Positions 12,901 to 23,215 of a DNA stretch of 64,000 nt are shown piece after piece. Origin of the DNA: Liolophura sinensis. Taxonomy: Eukaryota; Mollusca; Polyplacophora; Chitonida; Chitonidae. The stretch covers positions 43,703,682 to 43,767,681 of the forward strand of contig NC_088300.1 in NCBI RefSeq assembly GCF_032854445.1. Reading direction: 5' to 3'. Position numbers and translations under genes: made by a program. How positions within the stretch are numbered: the first letter of the stretch is position 1; each line of letters opens with the position of its first letter. The notes beneath the pieces were generated by a model. It was not told the DNA's origin. It did not search any database and was given only the letters and a program-made list of their open reading frames with translations.

Positions 12901-15900
12901 TTGTTAGCTCTGAATTATATGTTAATGTGTTCATGCATTATAGCGTTAATGAAAGTCTGTTGTTTCGCTTTTATGGTTTTACATCACCCAGGAAGGGGTT
13001 GCGGCGCGATGTGAACTTTGACAATGACAGACAACATGTGGCTGACTTGTTGACAATGGGAAAGCGGTGTAATGGTCTAGAAAACGGTATCTCAAATGCA
13101 ATGACATTCTATATGTTTCGTAAAGATATGTTCTCTCCTCGCCTGTGATGTTTGCACGCGACAGACAAATACACTCATTGAAAATGATTATTTCATTAAC
13201 TCCGTTCTTTTCCGCCAAAGACCGAACTGCAACTACAACATGTGGTGAATGTAATCAGTGTTATACAGTAAGTACAGTTAACAGTAACCGTGTCACATGG
13301 TGTTTACATTCTATGGCACATATCAAAAGCGCGTACTAAGTGAAGACATCTTATACAGATTTATGTTTGTTTTCTTTCAGAATATTTCTGTGACAATTAG
13401 CCATTATTAAAATCTTCTACATGCTAATAAGAAAAATTTGTTTACCTGTTCCGCACCTTCTTCATAGTCAGGAAGAATTTGGAATGGAATGTGCAGAGAG
13501 GCTGAAATATAAAAAAAATATTATCAAATATTAGTAAATTGAAAATGAAATCCTTGGTGACAGAACATTATAGTGACTATGTTGTGAATTAAGAGCACTA
13601 TAAAGAGATTTAGGTCAGAATGGAAAGGAATTTCTGTTGTCAAGATGTGGTCATTTTTTATTAAAAGCACTATTTGGAGAAATTCTGTGTACTACAAAAA
13701 TGGAGGTGTATGGATAACACTACATACTTTTATGCACCGCATCACAAGCTAAAAAGCTTCAGAAACTGCACACATTTCTACTATCTGGGATATGTAACAG
13801 TGTGTGGCGGAATATAGGTAATTTAAATATCAATTTTCACCTGACTGAGGAATTGGATGGTGAAATGTCATGAGATCAATGTTGTATGTAACTCAATGTC
13901 ACAGGAACAACTAGATGCACAGACAGCCTTGCATCTAAACGAAATTCGTTACTTATAGCTAGCGCTGGCCAATATGTGTTGTGTGAATAGCCATGAAACA
14001 ATAAGGCAGCAACAACCACTTATGATACACTTTATTTTATTATTAAAATTGCATATATGTTGTGACATGGAATAACAAGGGTAGGTAAGAATGTTTGGGA
14101 TACATGTACCTAATAGACCAGGAGTTGCCTGCCCTTGAACAAGGTGCTGTGGCTCATCACGCTTGCCTGGTTCACCTCTCCAGCCCACCAGCAGTAGCAT
14201 GGGAATACTGTACACCGACGGACTGGCTAGCGACATGATTGGATTCACCGTATTACCTATCCCAGAATTCTGAAACCATCAAACAGCGTAAGAACGGTAA
14301 ATACATCAGTAGGGGTATATTATTCACCAATGGGCTGTGTAGCAACATGATCAGGTTCACAAAACTACATGTACTTGTGCAGAATTCTGAAATTATAAAA
14401 TAATGTCTGTTCTGAGTACATTAAAATAGGCGTATTATATACTGACGGGCTGGCTAGGATTGGGTTCACTATATTACATAGCCCTGAATTCCAAAATCAT
14501 CAAACAATGTCTGTAACAACAGTACAGGGCTGGCTAGGAATGGGTTTACTATACTGCATAGCCCTGAATTCCAAAATCATCAAACAATGTCTGTAACAAC
14601 AGTACAGCGCTGGCTAGGAATGGGTTTACTATACTGCATAGCCCAGAATTCTGAAATCATCAAACAATGTCTGTAACAACAGTACAGGGCTGGCTAGGAA
14701 TGGGTTTACTATACTGCATAGCCCAGAATTCTGAAATCATCAAACAATGTCTGTAACAACAGTACAGGGCTGGCTAGGAATGGGTTTACTATACTGCATA
14801 GCCCAGAATTCTGAAATCATCAAACAATGTCTGTAACAACAGTACAGGGCTGGCTAGGAATGGGTTTACTATACTGCATAGCCCAGAATTCCGAAATCAT
14901 CAAACAATGTCTGTAACAACAGTACATACATCAGTTTCGGTATACTATACACTGACAGACTGGTTACCCACAGGATTGGGTTCACAATACTATCGAGCCC
15001 TAAATTTTAAAATCAACTACCAATATCTGTTAAAAACCTTACAAATATTTACAGTTGGACAGTCACCAATGAGCTTAAACAGGTACTGAAGCTAAAGATG
15101 TGATGTGTGTAAAATAAGTATTGTGGCCAACAAGTGTCAAGTCATATAAACACACAGCCATCTTCACCACCTCTTCAAAAATAAATACATATTAATTTAA
15201 CAGAGCAGCAAAATAGAAGTGAAGTTTAAAGTGATATCTAAATGATTCAAATGCATGCAGAAACCATGTCACTAGTTAATATGACAAGATCACCTGTAGA
15301 TACACCATGGCAGTTCTATTGGTTGCTAAGTGGTAACCCGTTGCCACAGCGACAGCAGCACCTTCATTAGGGGTAATTATATGGTTGTGAGAGGGAGTGT
15401 GGTCCGTCACATATGCGCAGAAATCTGAAAGTACATATATAGACAAAACTGAAATCCACACAGTGGATTGTCGCACTTTATTCTTCTGTAAAATACGGCA
15501 AATAGACCAACACAGTACCACAAAATACCAAAATTCACCAAGATGAGAGCCAAACCTAGTTGGCAAAAGAACATGTTACGAATGTTACGTGTCAATTTCC
15601 ACGTTTTTTTTTTGTTTTTTTTTTTCGCTTCATCTTTCCTCAGATGGCTTTTTGGCCTAAAAACCCTGACATTTTCCAAACAAAATTCTGTTTTATGACA
15701 TTTTCTCAAAGCAGTTAAATGGACATACATGTGTCTTCAGGTAGTGATGCACTCTGGAAGGTGACTTCCCTTTAAAACACTGTTCAGAAGAGTCTGTAAC
15801 TATGAGATAATCTTCACATTTAACTTTAGCAATCTTGCTTGTTTTATCGGAATGCCATTATTAGGAACTGTGAGAGACATGTTGGTAATGCTGAGGATAC

Positions 15901-18900
15901 TTGTACACAGGAAAGAATGGGTCAAATGTCTCGTGTATTCGCCTTCAAGTATGACTATATTAAAAGCGTTAAAGTGAATATAAAGTAAGCGACTATACAT
16001 GCATAGAAAAAATGATACAGGTCACAGTTATCAAAGAAAAATATGTAACAAATTCTATGAAGTTTTGAAAGCAGAGAAGATGAAGTTCAGCATTGGGGAT
16101 ATGGCACTGATGGACAATTCTCTCTGAGTAGCCATGATGTGGAAGCCCTTATGAACTTGGCCAATCACTGGCTCTAAAACCATCACATGATAATTGGCTT
16201 TCAGGTCAACTGATGCATTTTAAACCACATATTTATGAGCAGGGATCGAGAACTGCCGCCCATGTCCCAATATGTACAAGTTGGGCAGGATACTGCAGTA
16301 ACTTGTCAGGGTGAGCTGGCAAGAAAATGGCATCGGGACAGTTAATGTTTAAAGAAAAATATAGATTTATTACGAAAATATCTTCCTAAAATCTGAACGA
16401 CAGGATATGTTATCAGTCTGTTGGTCCTGCTATGTTCGGTAAACTTCCTGAAGTCGGTACAGCCAGCTAGGCCAAATTCCGACACCCATGCAGGACGAGG
16501 ACTAGCAAGGCCGCTAAAACACAACGCTTGTGTCCATGAACATCGCCCAGACCAAACTAAAAGAAACACTGGCCCTTTGAACATGGAATAGAGCTGATAC
16601 TCTTTGGTTGATTACCAGGTGGTTTTGTTTGTATTTTCTCATAGTCACATTATTTAATACTGAAATTACGGGAGAGCTCCTAGGTTTTGTGACGTCACAT
16701 TAGACAGCTATAAGATGGCAAAATGACATCACCAAATGAGTGGCGAAGTACTGATGATTGTTTGTTATTTACTTTATTGATAAGTGGTGTTGAGCTTTGT
16801 AAATATTTTTAAAATATTTGGAATACTACTTTATTGTTACTTATTAATTCAGCTTAAGTGGCTGACTTTATGTTCGCTTTAAACCATAAAGGTGAAGCCA
16901 AGGAAAATGCTTAGGTGGCCACCATTTGTAATAGTATACACACACATGTACACGGAGTTTTCTGATGGTCTCTCAAGGCTTCCTTGTTAAGATTAAATAT
17001 GTAACATTTGGTCTAATACATAGGTAATGTGTTTGTTTTCATTAATTCAACAAAAATCATTGTCACTTACTGCACTTACCTTTCAAGAGTGAGTCTGGAA
17101 CACCACAGAAAAACTCAATGCCTGATCCTCTCACGGCTCTGTAGAACTCGGCAGGGTCCAGAAAGTCACGGATCAACTCAGTAAGCTCCCCTGCTTCCTC
17201 ATTACGCTTCTTCTGCTCCAATATTTGCTGTGATGAAATTAAACATACAATACAACTTGATTCAAGTATCAAAATAATGTGCACACCATACAATAATTCA
17301 TTTGGCTGTTTAGAGTCAACTGATACATTTATCTGACTATTGCTCAGAGCCAGACTTGAGCCCCGGGGGCCCTGGCCAGAACTGAATCCACCGCTTTGCT
17401 AGTCCTGGTTATCATGGTTTTCTAATGCCTAATAATGGTCACCATGGTAAGTTAAAATCAGTGACCATTTGGGTGAATAAGAGACCCGGCCCCAGGTCAT
17501 GAAGCAGGTATAATTCCTAAGACTATTTTTGAAATTAAGCACTAATTTTGAAATTTGTCAAGAAAGTCCAGGACAACTCTGAGTATTAAAGTAAAACTTC
17601 CTAAGATTAGTAACAATTTTAGAGCAGTAAACTGTTTAGAAGTTAAGACAAAGTATGACCATGGAGGTAGAACAGAAGAAGGCACAACTATGAGGCTTCA
17701 GAGTGTTCAATGTACGTTAATGACACCACGGGAGCCGCTCTTTGTTGTGACAGGAGATAAGACCCATCTGGCTTGGTAAGCCCTAGGTGCAAGCGCCCTC
17801 GCCAGGCTGCCGCACAAGAACAACCAGGACACGTCTAGATACCGACTTCAGTTAAGCTCACAGGGATTTGCACACAACGCCTGTAACTTTGTGTCCTTCT
17901 GTTTGAGGTTTTTGGTTGAAATTAAAATAAATAAATGTTTTAAACATTGAAGCCTTTGTATATTGGCGAATAAGCAGACCAAAAAGACAAAGAAAAAACT
18001 GGATGGGGTCTTGATCTTGGAATCACATGAACAAAGCAGAAAATACACGTACGTGTAATATTAAAGGTGAAAATCTATGAAAATCATGTGAGTTGTTCAT
18101 GGCTCTTTAATTATCGTCCTTTATGCCCTCTATGCAATAACAAACAAAATCATGTTATTTACATGTTTGTTTGTGATCGATACATTCCTACCAATTTATC
18201 TAATTCGGTTTTAAACAACTAGAGGTACTTTTCATTATTTTATTTATTGTGATTGATTACAAGGTTTTGTATTCAACACTGAGATAAATGGACGTCGATT
18301 GCAGATGGAAGTTAAATGGACCCTGGTTACATCATTGCCTATGTCAAGTCGTAAGAAATTCAGTGAATCTAATATTTTCCTGTTGGCTGGATTTTTCCCC
18401 ATATCATCCCTTTCACCACAAACACGACAGTATTCGGACGCTTGATGCTCTTCCTTGAGTCTAAATGCTTCGCGTTTTTCATTTGTATTTATACAAGGAG
18501 GTCATAGTGTCATTTGTCCAAAGGGAAATGAAAGCAAATAATTTGCTACTGTATATAAATCTAATTTGCTACTGTATACAAATCTACGATTAGACCTAAA
18601 TAATGATTAGTCTGATTAGCATGATTAGCCCAGGTAATGCTGGAGGCGGGGTCGGCCTGTCTGGGCCGTTGCAAATATTTTTAATTCTGTCTATTAGGTG
18701 AAGTCACCCGCCCCATTCATGTAGCCTCAACAGGCCTGGAAGTCTACATGTACATTCCACTCCACCCATGCATGCAACCATTGCTTTTCCTCTATTGTCA
18801 GCATGAACATGCAAGTTTGAACCTCGTATGTAACAAGTGTAGAGGTTTTTAAACATGACTGCGCACCACGGGGAGGTTCCTGAGAGCAATGTTGTGACTT

Positions 18901-21613
18901 TTGTTAGACCGCGTTTTTACTATATACGAACGGGATAGGCTTAACTGCTCTGTGTATTCACACCAGATAGCCCCGAGCCCTTGTTCACATGCGCCGAGAG
19001 GAAAATATTGCAGAAGTAGCTCTTGTATAAACTCAAGCTCAAGATGTATAAACTTTTCATTTTGCTCTCCTGGTTGGCGTAATCTTTTTTATGGAAGCTG
19101 ATTGGAAAGTATATCAGTACTCAAAAGACAGGCAATATTCTGATTTTCTCAGTTTTTCTAATGTTAATCAAATGGGCCTTTTCTGGCTTTTTTAACAACA
19201 AATTTCTCTGAAAATATGCTTTTGACCTCATATTCACTTACACAGTCAATAACTTGATATGTTATCTACGTTCACATAAAAATTTTATTTTTATCAATTG
19301 GTCGGAAAGTATTTCAAATTACAAAAACATTGTTTTACAGCACAGTCTCGTACAGCTGTCAATCAAACATGTGCTCATTGATTATTTTGTAAGCACTGTA
19401 GAATCGTTCTTGGTGACCAGCTTGTTACGATGTACGTACAGGGAAAAATGCTACACGGAGGCAATTTATGTGTTGTTTGGAGAAGGCTCCTTTTCTGGGC
19501 GAGTCTAGCTGATCATCCCTAAGGTACAGTGTACATCAAAGTGGGACAAGACTGCATGAAGCCTTTACATACCTCCCCAGACCAGCATGCGGCCGAGGGT
19601 CACTCAACTGTAACTAGGCCAAGCATCCCCTCCTTCTATTCCACCTCCATGGTCTGATTTAAGTCTAAGACAGTTTTGTGATCTTAGGGCCTGTGCACTT
19701 TGCCCTATGTAAGGTATACCCAGTAAGATGATGTTTTTCATACAGAGGAGATCTCCAAATTTGAATTGTTACATGACAACAAAGCCTCTGAGTGTAAAGA
19801 AAACACAATTTATTTTTGTTTTAAATTTGAGGGGCACATCTGTGACTTGTTGTATTGTAACGATGCAGGTTATACTGAGGGAGAGGTGTATTAACAGACA
19901 TCCGGACATTTATTGTGTCTGGGAATGCCTGAATGTTTAGAACGTGTTTACTGAGTTGATCAATATGATCACGGCAGGTAGAAAGTCCAAATGCAGGTCC
20001 AGGCAAGAGCTTATCAGACAGGAAAACCTTTCACAGGTAAATTTTTTTATCAGATAAGAGAACCATGTACATGCAAATATTTTTTATATTGATTATGCCT
20101 CAACTTTTTACACAGCTGTTACAATTCTGGACCAGCAGTTTTTTTTATTTCCTTGTAAAACCCCTTGGATAAATTCTCCTTATTATTCTGCTGGCCATCA
20201 TCCCACGTATGCGGGTCATCATCCCACGTATGCGGGCCATCATCCCACGTATGCTGGCCATCATCCCACGTATGCTGGCCATCATCCCACGTATGCTGGC
20301 CATCATCCCACGTATGCTGGTCATCATCCCACGTATGCTGGCCATCATCCCACGTATGCTGGTCATCATCCCACGTATGCTGGCCATCATCCCACGTATG
20401 CTGGCCATCATCCCACGTATGCTGGCCATCATCCCACGTATGCTGGTCATCATCCCACGTATGCGGGCCATCATCCCATGGTCTCGCTTGTTCAATGTAT
20501 TCTTATTTGACCATGGTAAAATACATGTATGAGTCGCCAGTTCCATCACTGGACTCCATCATATGCTGAGCCACATTCTTCTGCAACGACTTCAGTTCCT
20601 GACTTACTTCTCTCACAGTCTCATGACAGCAATGAAACAAGATACTTACTTGCTCAAACTTGTCCTCCTGTATCTAAGGTAACTCATGACCCACTGAACA
20701 CTGGTAACATTTTCTTATACCCAAGATCATGCATGGAGTGACTTACACTGTTCATAACTCTCTTTCGTAATTATAGTCAAACATCAAAACACATCTTCAC
20801 CAATTTTTCTGTAGCCATGGTCACAGAATATTTTACTCAAATATCCTTTCACATTTACTTGATACCTTCCTTTCACAAAACTCACCTGTTCATCATGGTT
20901 TCCTGTTACAATCCAACACATGACTCACCTGTTGTTTCACATTTACTTGATACCTTCCTTTCACAAAACTCACCTGTTCATCATGGTCTCCTGTTAGAAT
21001 CCAACACATGAGTCACCTGTTGTTTCGCATTTACTTGATACCTTCCTTTCACAAAACTCACCTGTTCCATCATGTTATGTTTACCATCTAACACATGACT
21101 CACCTGTTGTTTTGACATTTACTTCATACCTCCCTTTCACACAACTCACTTGTTCTACCATGTACCCTTGATGCTTTCCCACACAAGACACCTGGTCCAT
21201 CATGTTCTATACAAAACATGACTTATCCCTTCCAACACGACTCACCTGTTTGATCATGTTCTGTCACTATCCAACACATGACTTACTCTTCTATCATGTG
21301 CTCTTGATACCTTCCAATAAGACTCACTTGTTCCATCATTTCTGCTGTTGCTATCCAACACAGGGCCCACCTGTTCCATCATGTTCTCTTTTTACTAGCC
21401 ACCACATACCTTGTCTCTTCTATCATGTACTCTTGATAACTTCCAACAAAGGACTCACCTGTTTCATAAAGTTCTCCTGTTACTATTCAACCCATGACTC
21501 ACCTCTTCTATTCTGTTCTCCTGCAATTTCTGGTCACTGATGTGAAACTGTCTTGAAGAATGTACATTCCATTTCTTGCTGTAACATCTCCGGACAGGCA
21601 CCTGTAATGACAT
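6968..21613 (-). CDS. Phosphonopyruvate decarboxylase, complete, 10 coding exons
   Basis: Exons (minus strand): 21613-21503, 17227-17080, 15424-15294, 14269-14110, 13501-13446, 12217-12108, 10626-10516, 9778-9673, 8390-8190, 7147-6968. Their lengths sum to 1314 nt, 437 residues plus TAA, with GT-AG at every junction and consistent phases (0,1,0,1,0,2,2,0,0). The family decarboxylates 3-phosphonopyruvate to phosphonoacetaldehyde with thiamine diphosphate and Mg2+, the step that makes C-P bond formation by PEP mutase irreversible on the way to 2-aminoethylphosphonate. Seen: FFCGVPDSLL (about 77-85), the cofactor-activating Glu in PNEGAAV (about 107), GWRGEPGKRDEPQH (about 159-172), and the GDG (317-319)...NN (345-346) thiamine-diphosphate motif. 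Bacterial enzymes are roughly 370-400 residues; the excess is the N-terminal extension. Sulfopyruvate decarboxylase is the nearest alternative, but the GWRGEPG..DEPQH and RPTTSPAENK segments favour phosphonopyruvate. PEP mutase and the transaminase are not in the window. Confidence 0.93.
7562..7742. repeat. 57-bp tandem repeat, about 3 copies, decarboxylase intron 9
   Basis: Units share gagctaaa.acaaagcttaac, then ttcaattcatgtatgagagc and ccactata. Copies begin near 7567, 7625 and 7669, with increasing A-run length. Intronic. Confidence 0.75.
7957..8062 (-). mobile_element. SINE-A 3' fragment in decarboxylase intron 9
   Basis: A tttatttattttattg stretch is followed by a diverged SINE-A 3' region (cgacgacggccagcattatg). 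It lacks the tRNA head. Confidence 0.7.
8190..8390 (-). CDS. Decarboxylase exon 9: thiamine-diphosphate binding core
   Basis: This phase 0-0 exon encodes residues 312-378 and carries the whole cofactor motif: CLDGDGAA at its start and ILNNGSHDSVGGQPT about 28 residues later. It ends at AAAGAT|GTAAGT (8190/8189) and starts after tttctcag (8391). It is the most diagnostic exon of the gene. Confidence 0.95.
8684..8800 (+). mobile_element. SINE-A central fragment in decarboxylase intron 8
   Basis: Contains agctcatgctggc, gtatgtgggaaggtcttcca and a diverged gtcatgggttt segment, in SINE-A order on the plus strand. The 3' end is degraded (gatgtaaaaccctaacc). Confidence 0.65.
8836..9610. repeat. Minisatellite of about 100-120 bp, about 7 copies, decarboxylase intron 8
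   Basis: The unit holds ctggaggacatgctac, tttgaatctgtattgaaa, a GGGGTGGGGGGTGGGAGGAA G-rich block, ctttgatgaacattccc, ttctcacgtctcctttgctc and a CA run. Copies start near 8912, 9032, 9137, 9235, 9331, 9431 and 9532. The array ends about 60 bp from the exon 8 donor. The G-rich block could fold as a G-quadruplex on the plus strand (inference). Confidence 0.85.
10768..11690. repeat. 60-bp minisatellite, about 15 copies, decarboxylase intron 6
   Basis: The unit runs ccaatatgggtgccggcaaa, then gagcaagtggactccgggca, then gcagccttcggtccacacag. Copies start near 10772, 10832, 10892 and so on in steps of 60 (two 59-bp steps after 11220) to about 11640, with a partial copy near 11672. Because 60 is divisible by 3 and the unit lacks stops, long open frames appear on both strands; they are an artefact of the period. 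The array lies between exon 7 (10626) and exon 6 (12108). Confidence 0.92.
12383..12422 (-). mobile_element. Short SINE-B/C tail-like fragment
   Basis: The plus strand shows gtaacaatttttcagtcata followed by tgtcgacga, matching the region just before the shared SINE-B/C 3' tail (compare 38553-38587). It is very short, so the assignment is tentative. Confidence 0.4.
14300..15040. repeat. Exon-4-derived tandem array in decarboxylase intron 3 (80-bp core unit)
   Basis: The core unit is gggctggctaggaatgggtt, tactatactgcatagcccag, aattctgaaatcatcaaaca, atgtctgtaacaacagtaca; copies begin near 14527, 14607, 14687, 14767 and 14847, with diverged longer copies at about 14315, 14440 and 14945. The unit resembles the exon 4 start: at 14190-14290 the real gene reads gggaatactgtacaccgacg, gactggctag, and cccagaattctgaaaccatc across the acceptor. 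Each copy therefore duplicates the first part of exon 4 plus its 3' splice site. Confidence 0.9.
19750..19905. repeat. Dispersed repeat, copy 2 (in decarboxylase intron 1)
   Basis: Partner of 6640-6840: caaagcctctgagtgtaaag, then gaggggcacatctgtgac, then gggagaggtgtattaac. Identity is patchy. Confidence 0.5.
20195..20481. repeat. 21-bp minisatellite, 13 full copies, decarboxylase intron 1
   Basis: The unit ccatcatcccacgtatgctg plus g repeats 13 times, with c/t at the first base and t/g near the end as the only variants, then a partial copy to 20481. The near-perfect identity suggests recent expansion. The period is a multiple of 3, so apparent proteins (CWPSSHV on plus, RGMMASI on minus) are artefacts. 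Confidence 0.95.
20835..21502. repeat. Exon-1-donor-derived tandem array at the start of decarboxylase intron 1
   Basis: Diverged units of roughly 85-100 bp contain ctcctgttac, tatccaacacatgactcacc and tgttccatcatg. The last unit is the gene's own exon 1 donor region (ttctcctgttactattcaac, ccatgactcacctcttctat). On the minus strand the units read ACAGGAG..GAACAG|GTGAGTCATG, so they copy both the end of exon 1 and its 5' splice site. Donor-like copies lie near 20921, 21096, 21240 and 21453, with diverged ones near 21005 and 21325. Confidence 0.85.
21503..21613 (-). CDS. Decarboxylase exon 1: start codon and putative mitochondrial presequence
   Basis: This exon encodes residues 1-37. The ATG at 21613-21611 opens a segment rich in Arg, Lys and Ser without acidic residues until about residue 27 (VRRCYSKKW, HSSRQFHIS). 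That is typical of a mitochondrial matrix presequence; conserved enzyme sequence begins only in exon 2. The donor is GAG|GTGAGT at 21502. A possible 3' splice site (gtgtttcag) near 21639 suggests a non-coding 5' exon upstream. Targeting is inferred from composition only. Confidence 0.75.
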
Positions 21614-22409
21614 TGTCTTGTCTGGAATTCTACAAACCTGAAACACAACAAGTGTTTATCGAAAGGGTTAAATAAACACCATGTTGAATGAATACATTTT
21701 GTGTTAAATTGCAAGACCATGACTGATATGTGTGCTTTGCATAACTATTCACAAAGAAGTAAACAAACAAAAGGCAGAGAAGCAATCACAACTTGCTTGA
21801 ATGTCAGCGTACTTATATTGTAGGTTTTCAATTTTTCCCTTTCTCACGTTATTGAAGGACACATGAAAAGGAGAAAACATGGAGTATTGTTCTAACAAAT
21901 GCAGAAAAATATGCCAAAAATATTAGAACAAAAAATTCACTTTTGAGGCATATTTATATATTTCTTAACAACCTCCTTTATTTTCGGTGAAATGGGTGGA
22001 AATGTTAGAAAATTACACCATCAATGGACACACTGGGAACAGGGAACTAGCATAGTGACTCCAACTTTGTCTCATCCTCCAACAAAGCAGCTTTGGCTAC
22101 TTCAACTCCCCTTTTTATATTAGGCTGGCGGAGTATCGCAGCCACAAGGTTACACCACACTGGTGTAACTTAACGCTTGCCCACATGCCAAATGCAGGCA
22201 AAATCCTGGCATGTATAGATCGATGGATGCATTCATCGAATTCGCCTTCAAAAGAGCCTTGAAATTTCAAGCCAAAAATATGGATGGGATGTCAATACTA
22301 CCTTCTGAGACACTACTGACTACAACAGAATCTGGTGTCTTAAAAACTATTTTATTCGCGTTGGAAAAATTCTAAAATCTATTTTCCTAGACAGTGTTTT
22401 TATGATTGT

Positions 22410-22812
22410 GAGAAAACCCAAGAGCCTAGAGTATATATACCATGTGTTCACCAATACCCCGTATCAGGTTTAGAACAAGAAATGTGAACAATGTTTATGA
22501 TCAAAGGAAACCAGAGAGCCTGGAGTATATATATATATCATGTGGAGTCACTACCCTTGATCAGGTTTAGAACAAAGAAATGTGAACAATGATTGTGAGC
22601 AAAGGAAACATAGAGCCTTGAGTATATATGTCATTTGCAGTCATCACGCCTCATCATCACGTTTAGAACAAGAAATGTCAACAATGATTGTGAGCAAAGG
22701 AAACATAGAGCCTTGAGTACATATATCATTTGCAGTTATTACTCCTTATCATCAGGTTTAGAACAAGAAATGTGAACAATCTTTATGATCAAAGGAAACC
22801 GGAGAGCCCGGA

Positions 22813-22858
<46 letters not shown>

Positions 22859-23215
22859 TGTGGAGTCACTACCCTTGATCAGGTTTAGAACAAGAAATGT
22901 GAACAATGTTTATGATCAAAGGAAACATAGAGCCTTGAGTATATATATCATTTGCAGTCATCATGCCTCATCATCAGGTTTAGAACAAGAAATGTGAACA
23001 ATGATTGTGAGCAAAGGAAACATAGAGCCTTGAGTATATACATCATTTGCAGTCATTACTCTTCATCATCAGGTTTAGAACAAGAAATGTGAACAATCTT
23101 TATGATCAAAGGAAACCAGAGAGCCCGGAGTATATATATATATCATGTGGGGTCACTACCCTTGATCAGGTTTAGAACAAGACATGTGAACAATGATTGT
23201 GAGAAAATGAAACTG
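22410..23215. repeat. 97-bp tandem array, 8 copies, with a TA microsatellite
   Basis: The unit has gagtatatat, tcatgtggagtcactaccct or tcatttgcagtcat, a catcaggtttagaacaagaa core, and atgtgaacaatg followed by atcaaaggaaac. The core occurs near 22468, 22563, 22660, 22757, 22880, 22977, 23072 and 23169. Two variants alternate in a pattern suggesting a higher-order unit. One copy carries an expanded (TA)n tract at about 22813-22856. Confidence 0.9.

Noticed and set aside
20145..20569. Open frames encoding CWPSSHV or RGMMASI repeats
   Set aside because: Product of the 21-bp minisatellite; no start context, family match or splice support.
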